Assembly (NCBI RefSeq): GCF_021653975.1
Contig: NZ_JAJKFK010000004.1
Span: 184,936 to 248,935, forward strand
DNA: 64,000 bases
From: Amycolatopsis sp. GM8
GTDB taxonomy: Bacteria; Actinomycetota; Actinomycetes; Mycobacteriales; Pseudonocardiaceae
Direction: 5' to 3'
The notes beneath the pieces are model-generated. The model searched no databases. It saw only the letters and a program-made list of their open reading frames with translations, and had not been told where the DNA came from. A program made the position numbers and the translations under genes. How positions within the stretch are numbered: position 1 is the stretch's first letter; every line of letters starts with the position of its first letter. Positions 52,471 to 59,887 of this stretch are shown piece after piece.

Positions 52471-52683
52471 ATGCGCGTGGAAGCGGATCGGGACCGGTGC
52501 ATCAGCGCGGGCCGCTGCATGGCGACGGCGCCGCGGATCTTCGATCAGGACGACGACGGGATCGTGGTGGTCGTGGTCCCGGAGACCGGGCCGGACGACG
52601 AGGCACAGGTCCGTGAGGCGGGTTTTCTCTGTCCCGCGCAAGCGATCCGGATCACGGCCGTGCGCTCAGAACCCGGCGACTAG
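52471..52683 (+). CDS. [3Fe-4S] ferredoxin (AbyW-like)
   Basis: 70 residues; ATG preceded by GGGGAG. Cluster ligands are seen as Cys10, Cys16 (RCISAGRC) and a third Cys in the FLCPAQAI segment, the one-cluster layout of P450-associated ferredoxins. It follows the P450 at 51269 and probably feeds both P450s. The stop codon lies inside the palindrome at 52667-52696. Confidence 0.93.
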   Translation: MRVEADRDRCISAGRCMATAPRIFDQDDDGIVVVVVPETGPDDEAQVREAGFLCPAQAIRITAVRSEPGD

Positions 52684-52696
52684 TCGCCGGGTTCTG
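52667..52696. terminator. Perfect 30-bp palindrome overlapping the ferredoxin stop
   Basis: The 15-base arm CAGAACCCGGCGACT is followed directly by its reverse complement. The ferredoxin stop codon TAG is at the centre. Placed between convergent genes, it is likely a two-way terminator, though no T-tract follows. Confidence 0.65.
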
Positions 52697-52720
52697 GTCC
52701 GCACGGCCGAAAGTACGTCG

Positions 52721-52749
52721 CGGCCGGGCCTCCGAGGGGAGCCCGGCCG
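52721..52749. terminator. Hairpin downstream of the aldo/keto reductase gene
   Basis: CGGCCGGGC and GCCCGGCCG flank an 11-base loop in which CTCC and GGAG can pair further. It lies 11 bases beyond the AKR stop on the minus strand, as a terminator would. Confidence 0.6.
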
Positions 52750-52760
52750 CGGCGTTCGTG

Positions 52761-53768
52761 TCAGCGGCCGATGAAGCTCATGCTGTAGTCGTTCCATCGC
52801 GCTCCCGCGACGTCCTCGGCGGGAAAGGTGGCCTCGACCGCGGACAGCTCGGCGGGGGAGAGCTGGAGGAACGCGGCGTCGACGTTCTCCTCCAGGTGCG
52901 TGCGGTACCGGGTGCCCGGGATCGGCACGACATCCGGTCCGCGATGCTGCAGCCAGGCCAGCGCCAGCTGCGCCGCGCTCACCCCGATCTCCCCGGCGAG
53001 GAGAAGCAGCCGCTCCGCGAGGGCGAGGTTCTTCTCCAGGTTGCCCGGGGCGAAGCGGGGCAGGGCGGTGCGGCGGAAGTCGTCGAGTTCGCCGGTGCCG
53101 GTGATCCTGCCACTGAGGAACCCGCGACCGAGCGGGGCATAGGCGACGATCGTGATGCCGAGTTCCCGGCACAGGGGCACGATTTCGTCCTCGATGTCCC
53201 GCGACCACAGCGACCACTCCGTCTGCAACGCCGCGACCGGGTGCACGGCGTGCGCGCGGCGGATGCTGTCCGGCCCGGCCTCCGACAGCCCGATCTCGCG
53301 GATCTTGCCGGCGGTCACGAGGTCCGACAGCGCGCCCGCCGTCTCCTCGATCGGCACTGCACTGTCCACTCTGGTCAGTGTGAAGAGGTCGATGTGGTCG
53401 ACGCCGAGCCGGCGCAGTGAGGCGTCACAGCATTCCCGTACATAAGCGGCGTCGCCCCGCACGCCTGTGCCCACCCCCGGTCCGGGGCGCAGCACACCGA
53501 ACTTGGTCGCCACCACGGCGTGGTCCCGCCGACCGGCGACGGCCCGCCCGATCAGGGACTCGTTCTCACCGTGGCCGTAGACATCGGCGGTGTCGAGCAG
53601 GGTGGCGCCGAGTTCGAGTGCCCGGTGAATCGTCGCGATCGACTCGCGCTCCTCCGCCGGCCCGTAGAGCTCGCTCATGCCGAGGCAGCCGAGGCCTTGG
53701 GCACCGGCGGTGAGCTTGCCGACCCGGCGGGCCGGCAACCTGGTCAACGTCATGTCCGCCGCGCTCAC
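52761..53768 (-). CDS. Aldo/keto reductase with catalytic His replaced
   Basis: 335 residues; the GTG at 53768 overlaps the stop of the cyclase gene by GTGA. AKR fold (AKR12/13 style) with GLGCLGMS, Asp59 and Tyr64 in DTADVYGHGEN, Lys89 in ATKFG, and the C-terminal PIPGTR motif. Where the catalytic His should stand (QHRVD in relatives) the sequence reads LTRVD, Thr132. Such a change may alter chemistry, for example toward double-bond reduction, or leave a non-catalytic protein. Co-translation with the AbyU homologue suggests that it acts on the same molecule, perhaps on the C7 ketone or the enone. A plausible reductive tailoring enzyme; exact step unknown. Confidence 0.88.
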   Translation of the reverse strand: MSAADMTLTRLPARRVGKLTAGAQGLGCLGMSELYGPAEERESIATIHRALELGATLLDTADVYGHGENESLIGRAVAGRRDHAVVATKFGVLRPGPGVGTGVRGDAAYVRECCDASLRRLGVDHIDLFTLTRVDSAVPIEETAGALSDLVTAGKIREIGLSEAGPDSIRRAHAVHPVAALQTEWSLWSRDIEDEIVPLCRELGITIVAYAPLGRGFLSGRITGTGELDDFRRTALPRFAPGNLEKNLALAERLLLLAGEIGVSAAQLALAWLQHRGPDVVPIPGTRYRTHLEENVDAAFLQLSPAELSAVEATFPAEDVAGARWNDYSMSFIGR

Positions 53769-54316
53769 TTCCGGTACAGCACGATCGATGACGTGTAGGT
53801 GTCGTGCGTTTCGAGCACCACCGGCCGGAACTGCCGGTACCCGATAGCGCCGCGGAGCGGGCCCGCGACCACGACCGCGGGAATGGTCGCGCTCTCCCCG
53901 GCGGTCAGCCGCGCGTCGTCCACCAGCCCGCCGGCCCGGATGATGTTGCCGTCCAGCAACGAGATCCGCTCACCGAAGTAGCCGACGAACTCGCCGTTGT
54001 CCTGTTTGAAGAGCATGCGGCCCGCACCGGTGGTGTGGCCGATCAGCTCGCCCGAGGGCGCGAACATGTCCAGTTTCACGGTCGCGAAGTCGCTCTCGGT
54101 GGGGGTGGTCCCGGTCATGTCTGGGTTGGTCGACTCGTACGCCGTGACCTTCTCGGTGAGATCGCGGAGAATCAGCGAGTTGCCGCCGTCCTCCAGCGCC
54201 GAGACCTCGGCGGAGCCCGCGGCGGGCGGAACGGCGAAAGTGGACAGGACCAATGAGTTCACGACGCTTCTCAGGTGGGAGAGGTTCCTCGTCAGGGGAC
54301 CCTGGAGCAAGAACAC
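53765..54316 (-). CDS. abyU: Spirotetronate cyclase, Diels-Alderase (AbyU homologue)
   Basis: 183 residues if the GTG at 54316 is used; GAGGAGG stands six bases before it. The frame stays open to a TTG at 54361, and GTGs near 54265 give shorter forms. The protein is mostly beta-strand: KVTAYESTN, ATVKLDMFAPSGELIGHTTGAGRMLFK, GEFVGYFGERISLLDGNIIRAGG, and near the end GAIGYRQFRPVVLE and YTSSIVLYRK. This is the pattern of the small eight-stranded barrel cyclases AbyU, PyrI4 and VstJ. Known members close the spirotetronate by an intramolecular [4+2] reaction between the conjugated diene and the exocyclic methylene. It is longer at the N-terminus than AbyU as I recall it. Confidence 0.82.
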   Translation of the reverse strand: MFLLQGPLTRNLSHLRSVVNSLVLSTFAVPPAAGSAEVSALEDGGNSLILRDLTEKVTAYESTNPDMTGTTPTESDFATVKLDMFAPSGELIGHTTGAGRMLFKQDNGEFVGYFGERISLLDGNIIRAGGLVDDARLTAGESATIPAVVVAGPLRGAIGYRQFRPVVLETHDTYTSSIVLYRK

Positions 54317-54354
54317 GATCGCCTCCTCGCGAGACCGGATGAGCGGCACAGGTG

Positions 54355-54379
54355 AGGTCAAACTAGGTCAACCGCCTCA
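54355..54379 (-). promoter_or_regulatory. Direct repeat and half-operator before the cyclase gene
   Basis: On the minus strand TTGACCT occurs twice, starts 10 bases apart (54355-54371 on the + strand as AGGTCAA copies), which resembles a SARP-type direct repeat site. Next to it ACCGCCTCA (54371-54379) equals part of the TetR operator arm at 61361. The cyclase-AKR unit may have its own regulated promoter here. Confidence 0.45.
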
Positions 54380-54391
54380 AGTGCTTCTAAA

Positions 54392-54407
54392 ATGCCGGGC
54401 CCGGCAT
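54392..54407 (-). terminator. Intrinsic terminator after the LAL gene
   Basis: On the minus strand the palindrome ATGCCGGGCCCGGCAT touches the LAL stop codon and is followed at once by TTTTAG. A GC-rich stem with a T-run is rare in such GC-rich DNA. It would separate the LAL message from the cyclase gene. Confidence 0.6.
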
Positions 54408-57208
54408 CAGCTGGAGCGGGTGGCCGTCGTGATCGCGAGGGTCAGCTGCACCTTCGAATTGACCCCGGTCTTCCGGTAGATCCGGGTGAGGTGGACGTCG
54501 ACGGTTCTGGTGCTGATGTACAGCCGCTCCGCGATCTCACGGCGTTTCATGCCGGAGCAGATCAGGAAGGCGATCTCGCGCTCCCGCCGGGTCAGGTCGC
54601 CGAGCACGTCCGGCTCCACGAGCGCCGGCTCGGGAACGGCCGTCTGCGTGCTCAACCAGTGCTGCAGGGTCAGTGCCCGGGACCTGCTGGCGATCTCGTG
54701 GGCGAGCGCGGCGGTCTCGGCGGCTTCCGACGCGCGGCCCAGTCCTTTGAGGACACCGGCGGCCAGGCCGAGCGCGTAGGACTGGTCGATGGACATGTCC
54801 ACGGACGCGAACTCGTCGGCCGCGTCCAGGTAGCACCGTGCGGCGTCACGGTGCTCATCCCGTTCACGCAGTGCGTGGCCGCGGGCGAGTGCCGCGTAGC
54901 CGCGGTTGTGGGGGAGCGGCGCGGCGCGCGCGTATTCCTCGCATCTCGCAGCGGAATCGGACACGGGCAGGCCCGCGTCGTAGGCGGCCGCACACAGCAG
55001 CTCCCAGGTTTTCCCCCGCTGGTTCATCGGGATACCGGTGAGCCCCAAGCCCTTGCCGTCGTTGAGCAGCAGCGCCACACAGTGCTTGGGATCCCCGTTC
55101 AGCCAGGCCGACATGGCCAGCGACAACGCCGCGATCGAGGCGGAGCCGTTGACGCTCGCCCGGTACGGTGACTGCTTGGCGAGCGCCAGCTGCGCCAGTG
55201 CCTTCGCCTGCTCGCTGTCCGCGGGCTGCAACCAGACCTCGCTCATCGATTTGAGCGCGACCGCCTGGGCGTGCCGCAGGGAGTTCCCGGAGCCTGACTC
55301 GATGATCGCGGCGTCCGCGCAGTCCCGCGCCTGCACGAGCTGTCCGAGGTTGCGCTCGGCCTCGGACAGCAGAACGAACATGGTCGGCAGCACGAAGATG
55401 TGCTGGCGCCGCTGCGCGATCGCGACGCCGCGGCGCAGGTGCCGCCGCGCTTCCCCGTAGCGTCCGAGGTAGATGTTGGCCAGGCCGATGATGAACACGG
55501 ACTCCAGCCGGCGGCCCACCAGGTGTTCGGGGCAGCGGTCGAGAATCCGGCTCGCGGCCTCGGCGTCGGTGAGCGCGGCGCAGGAGTTCTCGCCGGCGAT
55601 CGTGGCGAGCGCGCGGACCCCGAGCAGCCCGGCCGTGCTGACCTCGTCTCCGTGCCGGCGGGCCGCGGCCAGGGCCTGCTCGGTCTGGCGGGCGTCCGCC
55701 GCGAGGCCCTGCATCGCCATCCGGAAGTCGTGGGCGAGCACGAGCCTCGGCCAGAACTCCTCGTCCGACAACCGGTCGCGGCAAAGGAAATCCGTGAGCA
55801 GGGCGAACGCCTGGACGTCCTCGCTCAGCAGGCCTTCCACGATCGTGACGAAGGCGATCTGCTCGCCGAGGGCGACCTGGTCCACGGCGTAGTCGGACTC
55901 GTGCACCAGGAACAGCAGCTCGCGGCTCTCGGCCATCCGCCCGGAGAGCCCCAGTGCCGTGCTGAGGGCGAGCCGTGCGCGGACACCGAGTTCGCTGTCG
56001 ACCGGCACCTCCGCGACGACCGGGATGAGCCAGGACAGCGCCTCGCTCAGGTCGCTGTCCATGATTCCGCACGCCGCGTCCACGATCCGGGCCAGCTCAC
56101 CGGTTTCGGCGTGGGAAAGCGAATGTACGAGATGGAATCCCAGGTTCCGGTCGGTGACGCTCTGCGCGGACAGCGCCCTGATGGCGCGCTGGTGCGCTTG
56201 GGTGGCCCAGCAGGGATCGACGGTGCGGTGCAGGAGCGTGCCGACCACACCGTCGCGGACGGAGAAGAAGCAGCTTCCCGACGAGTCCGCCCGCACCAGG
56301 TCCCGCCTGATCAGGCTGCCGAGCACCGCGGGCACGATCAGCGGATCGAGGTCCGCGACGGTGGCCAGCATGTCGACGTCGAAGCGGGAACGCAGCACCA
56401 CAGCGGCATTGAGGACGTAGCGTTCGTTCAGGGTGAGCCCGCGGGTCTCGCGGACCAGCGCGAATTCGAACGGGGCCGCCACGGTGTCGTTGCCGGACCG
56501 AGCCGCCTCCTCGAGCGCCTGCAGGGCGCACAGGTTGAACGGGTTGCCACCACTGCGATGCCTGAGATCGAGTGTCGCGGAGCCATAGGGCCTCGACGAG
56601 GACAAGGTCAGCATCTGCTCGTCGGTGAGCGGTCCGAGCCCGATCTGCCGTGTCGAGCCGAAGGCGGCGCCGTGTGCCACCGCTTCCGCGAGTTCGACCG
56701 GGGTCTGCCGCGGTCGCAGTGACACGACGACGTCGGCCAGCGGACGGGTCGCGCCGCTCGCCATGTCACTCAGCTCGCGGACGGTCTGTTCGTCGGCCAG
56801 GTGCGCGTCCTCGACCACCAGCAGTTCCCGCACCGGGCTCCGCCGGCGGAGCCTCGTCACGTTCGTCTCGGCACCCGTCCCGTCGTGCCCGGCGGACGAT
56901 CGGCGGGCCTGGCGCATGAGCCGCCGCACGGCGTTGATCACGGTTTCCTGCTCGTTGCGCGCGCACTGGTAGACCACGGCCGGCTGCTCGGTCCACATCC
57001 GGCCTTTGACGAGCGCGGCGAGCAGCTGCGTCTTCCCCGTTCCCGGTTCCCCGGTCACGGCGATGAACGTGCCCTCGTCCCCGGGGTTTCCGATCGCATC
57101 CCGCAGCACCCGCAGCTCCGCGGTCCGCACGGTCGCCGTGTCCGCCGGTTCCGAGAAGGGCGCCTGGTACGCCGCCGGATCGGTGGTACCGGGTATGCGC
57201 GCGGACAT
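54407..57208 (-). CDS. LAL-family LuxR transcriptional activator (AbyH-like)
   Basis: 933 residues from an ATG at 57208 with GGGGAGG upstream (the open frame extends further but without a start of this quality). N-terminal ATPase with Walker A GEPGTGKT (53-60) and a VVEDAHLAD Walker B-like stretch; a long helical repeat middle; C-terminal LuxR HTH from about 868, LTRREREIAFLICSGMKRREIAERL. Such regulators bind ATP and an unknown effector and activate biosynthetic promoters. It sits between the SARP gene and the cyclase gene, all on the minus strand, and is the likely pathway activator together with the SARP. Confidence 0.93.
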   Translation of the reverse strand: MSARIPGTTDPAAYQAPFSEPADTATVRTAELRVLRDAIGNPGDEGTFIAVTGEPGTGKTQLLAALVKGRMWTEQPAVVYQCARNEQETVINAVRRLMRQARRSSAGHDGTGAETNVTRLRRRSPVRELLVVEDAHLADEQTVRELSDMASGATRPLADVVVSLRPRQTPVELAEAVAHGAAFGSTRQIGLGPLTDEQMLTLSSSRPYGSATLDLRHRSGGNPFNLCALQALEEAARSGNDTVAAPFEFALVRETRGLTLNERYVLNAAVVLRSRFDVDMLATVADLDPLIVPAVLGSLIRRDLVRADSSGSCFFSVRDGVVGTLLHRTVDPCWATQAHQRAIRALSAQSVTDRNLGFHLVHSLSHAETGELARIVDAACGIMDSDLSEALSWLIPVVAEVPVDSELGVRARLALSTALGLSGRMAESRELLFLVHESDYAVDQVALGEQIAFVTIVEGLLSEDVQAFALLTDFLCRDRLSDEEFWPRLVLAHDFRMAMQGLAADARQTEQALAAARRHGDEVSTAGLLGVRALATIAGENSCAALTDAEAASRILDRCPEHLVGRRLESVFIIGLANIYLGRYGEARRHLRRGVAIAQRRQHIFVLPTMFVLLSEAERNLGQLVQARDCADAAIIESGSGNSLRHAQAVALKSMSEVWLQPADSEQAKALAQLALAKQSPYRASVNGSASIAALSLAMSAWLNGDPKHCVALLLNDGKGLGLTGIPMNQRGKTWELLCAAAYDAGLPVSDSAARCEEYARAAPLPHNRGYAALARGHALRERDEHRDAARCYLDAADEFASVDMSIDQSYALGLAAGVLKGLGRASEAAETAALAHEIASRSRALTLQHWLSTQTAVPEPALVEPDVLGDLTRREREIAFLICSGMKRREIAERLYISTRTVDVHLTRIYRKTGVNSKVQLTLAITTATRSS

Positions 57209-57588
57209 GCGGACCTCCCCAGGTGGTCTGGACCAGACAGGGTTCCCGCCGCATTGTCCCGGTGCGCGCCGAACCTCGCCGGCGCGGGCCGCCACTCCCG
57301 GATTTCCGGAAACCGGTTGACGACATTGTCAAGTGACCGATCGTCGACCAGTCTCATGTGCTCGAATGGCCTTCCCTGAAAAAGTAGTATATGGACGCGT
57401 TTTTGACGGTGTCCAGCCCGACATTCGGGTGAGGGGTGTCACACGCTGCTGCCGATCATCAATATTGCGGTGCCGGGGGCCGGTCAGGGGCCAATTCCTG
57501 CGTGTTTCGCATTGTGGTTGATACGAACGGCGGAAATGGAATCCAAAAAGTGTCCCGAGGCGTGAGAAAATGATTTTACCCGGGAGTC
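57209..57588. other. 380-base intergenic region between SARP and LAL genes
   Basis: No gene is seen. It is richer in A/T than its surroundings. It holds the palindrome TTTCCGGAAA (57303-57312), the dyad TTGAC-6-GTCAA (57317-57332) and the promoter at 57386-57415. It probably contains binding sites for cluster regulators; a long leader of about 170 bases would precede the LAL gene. Confidence 0.55.
57386..57415 (-). promoter_or_regulatory. Likely promoter of the LAL gene
   Basis: On the minus strand TGGACA (57415-57410) and TATACT (57391-57386) are 18 bases apart, close to the sigma-70/HrdB consensus. It points toward the LAL gene, whose start is 178 bases further. Confidence 0.55.
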
Positions 57589-58365
57589 TCAGCCGACCGG
57601 GGCGGGCGCCGGCGAGCTGTAGTCGGGCTCGGAGTCGAGAATGGCTGTCTGCAGCCTGCGCATGGTCAGCCCCGGCTCGAGCCCGAGTTCCTCGCGCAGG
57701 ACCTTCCTGGCCGAGTGGTACGCGGCGAGCGCGTCCGCCCGGCGGCCCGACCGGTGCAGCGCGAGCATCAGTTGCTCCCGGAACGCTTCGTGCAGCGGGT
57801 GTTCGTCGATCCAGCCGGACAGGTCGCTCACCAGTTCCCGGTGCCGCCCCGTCTGCAGCGAGCAGCGCGCGATCGATTCCAGGCACTCGAGGCGAACGGC
57901 CTCGACCATGCGGCTGAAGGTGCTGACGATGGCCCTGTCCCGGATGCGCGCGAGCACCGGCCCGCGGAACAGTTTCGTCGCGGCGGTGAAGCAGGCGAGC
58001 GCGCGTTCCGGCGACGAGGGCAGCAGCTCCCGGCCGCGCGCGTGCAGCGCCCGCAGCTCGAACAGGTCGACCAGCGACTCGTCGACCCGCAGCAGGTAGC
58101 CGTTCGCCTGGGTCTCGATCACCGCACCGCCGGCGTCCGGACGAGCGAAACCCTTACGCAGCTGGGAAACGTAGACATGCAGTCCGGCGCGGACACGGCG
58201 CGGCGGGTTGTCACCCCAGATCTCACCGATCAGCTCGTCGGAGGAAACCGTCTGGTTCGCGCGGATCAGTAGTACGGCGAACAAGGTCTCGATCTTCGGC
58301 GCGCCGACGGTTCTGATCTCGCCGCCCTCCACGACCTGAAGCGGGCCCAGCAGCTGGTATCTCAC
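57589..58365 (-). CDS. SARP-family transcriptional activator (AbyI-like)
   Basis: 258 residues from GTG with GGGGGG upstream. N-terminal OmpR-type winged helix (residues about 1-95: RYQLLGPLQVVEGGE, RANQTVSSDELIGEIWGDNPP, VYVSQLRK, GYLLRV) and a C-terminal bacterial transcriptional activator domain (REQLMLALHRSGRRADALAAYHSARKVL, ELGLEPG). This is the short SARP class. These proteins bind direct heptamer repeats near -35 boxes and switch on polyketide genes; the TTGACCT repeats at 54355 are a candidate site. Divergent from the second P450. Confidence 0.94.
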   Translation of the reverse strand: MRYQLLGPLQVVEGGEIRTVGAPKIETLFAVLLIRANQTVSSDELIGEIWGDNPPRRVRAGLHVYVSQLRKGFARPDAGGAVIETQANGYLLRVDESLVDLFELRALHARGRELLPSSPERALACFTAATKLFRGPVLARIRDRAIVSTFSRMVEAVRLECLESIARCSLQTGRHRELVSDLSGWIDEHPLHEAFREQLMLALHRSGRRADALAAYHSARKVLREELGLEPGLTMRRLQTAILDSEPDYSSPAPAPVG

Positions 58366-58534
58366 GTCGTCCCCCCGTTGCGTCCGGTACTTGGCTCAGA
58401 CCATTGTTGCCAACCGGGGGCGGCCGCACATCAGCGGAAAGACCTACTTGGCCCCCTGCGCCCAGTACGTATCGGCGCGGCGGCGAACACTGAAGCCGGG
58501 CCAAAGGGGGCGCAAAGCCGCGCCGGGGCCGCGG

Positions 58535-58564
58535 TTGCCGGGTACCCGAAACCGGTCTTAGCGT
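58535..58564 (+). promoter_or_regulatory. Candidate promoter of the second P450
   Basis: In the 259-base gap between the SARP and P450 genes, TTGCCG (58535-58540) and TAGCGT (58559-58564) are 18 bases apart, and the perfect palindrome CGGGTACCCG (58539-58548) overlaps the spacer. Modest evidence only. Confidence 0.35.
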
Positions 58565-58624
58565 CAGCGGCCGACCGGGCCACCCGAAGGCCGTGGCCCG
58601 ACGAGGAACTGTGAGGCCACCGTC

Positions 58625-59836
58625 ATGGAATCCGTTGCTGCGGCGGAAGCCGCCGGCGCGCCGGTGTTTCCCCAGCCGCGCGAATGTCCCTACCAGCCGA
58701 CCCCCGCCTACCAGCGCCTCGGCGAGGCCGGCCCGATGCACGAGGTCACCCTGTGGAACGGCGCGCGCGCCTGGTTCGTCACCGGCGACGCGCACGCCCG
58801 GCAGCTGCTTTCCGACCCCAGGTTCTCGGCCGACCGCGCCCGGCCGGAGTTCCCGGTCGTGCTGCCCCGGTTCGACGCCGCCATCTTCAAGCCGCTGTAC
58901 CTCATCGGTTTCGACCCGCCGACGCACGAGGTGCACCGCGGTCTCCTCACCGCCGAGTTCAGCCTCAGGCGAGTCCGCGCCCTGCGGCCCGCGGTGGAGC
59001 AGCTCGTGGGCGAGCGGATCGACGACATGCTGCGCAAGGGGCCACCCGCCGACCTGGTGCGTGATTTCGCGCTGCCGGTGCCGTCGATCGTCATCTCCGA
59101 ACTGCTCGGGGTGCCCTACGTGGACCACGACTTCTTCGAGGAGGCGACTCGCGGGCTGCTGCAGGCGGCGGACGAGAAGGCCGCTGATGCCGCGGGACAG
59201 GCGCTCCTCGACTATCTGGACAAGCTGCTCACGATCAAGCAGCGGGAGCCGGACGGGCGCGTGCTCGCCAAGCTGGCCGAGCACCTCGACGAGGAGATCA
59301 CCCGGCACGACCTGCTCCGGATCGCGCTGACGCTGCTGGTCGGCGGGCACGACACGACGTCGATGATGATCGCGCTCGGGGTCGTCACGCTGCTCGAACA
59401 CCCGGATCAGCTCGACCTGGTGCGCGCCGACCCCGAGAAGATGCCGGCCGCCGTCGAGGAGCTGCTGCGGATCGTGGCGGTCACCGACATGGCGGGTGTC
59501 CGGGTCGCGACCGAGGACGTCGAGATCGGCGGGCAGGTCATCAAAGCCGGCGAAGGCATCCTGGTCTCTTCCTCGATGACCAACCGCGATTCGGCCGCGT
59601 ACGAGTCGCCGTACACCTTCGACATCGGCCGCACGGGCAGCAAGCGGCACCTGACGTTCGGCTTCGGCATCCACCAGTGCCTCGGGCAGAACCTGGCGCG
59701 GATGGAGCTGGAGGTCGCTTTCCGGCTGCTGTTCGAGCGCATCCCGGAACTGCGGCTGGCGGCCGGGCTGGACGAGTTGCCGTGGCGCCGCGGCGGCACC
59801 ATGCAGGGCGTGCACGAACTCCCCGTGACCTGGTAG
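58625..59836 (+). CDS. Cytochrome P450 (second of two)
   Basis: 403 residues. I-helix GGHDTTSMM, K-helix EELLRI, haem loop FGFGIHQCLG with Cys352. It is clearly a paralogue of the P450 at 51269: both begin their conserved part with CPYQP, and the haem loops are identical. No ferredoxin is adjacent, so it probably shares the one at 52471. One of the two should be the epoxidase that sets up the ether bridge of abyssomicins; the other may hydroxylate elsewhere. It stands alone between a divergent promoter region and a strong terminator. Confidence 0.93.
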   Translation: MESVAAAEAAGAPVFPQPRECPYQPTPAYQRLGEAGPMHEVTLWNGARAWFVTGDAHARQLLSDPRFSADRARPEFPVVLPRFDAAIFKPLYLIGFDPPTHEVHRGLLTAEFSLRRVRALRPAVEQLVGERIDDMLRKGPPADLVRDFALPVPSIVISELLGVPYVDHDFFEEATRGLLQAADEKAADAAGQALLDYLDKLLTIKQREPDGRVLAKLAEHLDEEITRHDLLRIALTLLVGGHDTTSMMIALGVVTLLEHPDQLDLVRADPEKMPAAVEELLRIVAVTDMAGVRVATEDVEIGGQVIKAGEGILVSSSMTNRDSAAYESPYTFDIGRTGSKRHLTFGFGIHQCLGQNLARMELEVAFRLLFERIPELRLAAGLDELPWRRGGTMQGVHELPVTW

Positions 59837-59849
59837 GCGCGGGAGGGAA

Positions 59850-59879
59850 GTGTGCTCCGACAACGCCGTCGGAGCACAC
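59850..59879. terminator. Bidirectional hairpin terminator
   Basis: Perfect 12-base arms GTGTGCTCCGAC and GTCGGAGCACAC with a six-base loop, centred between the convergent P450 and MFS genes, 14 bases after one stop and 8 before the other. Confidence 0.75.
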
Positions 59880-59887
59880 CTACGCGA

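Noticed and set aside
57333..57521. Small + strand open frame between the SARP and LAL genes
   Set aside because: It covers the LAL promoter, has no ribosome site and no recognisable motif.
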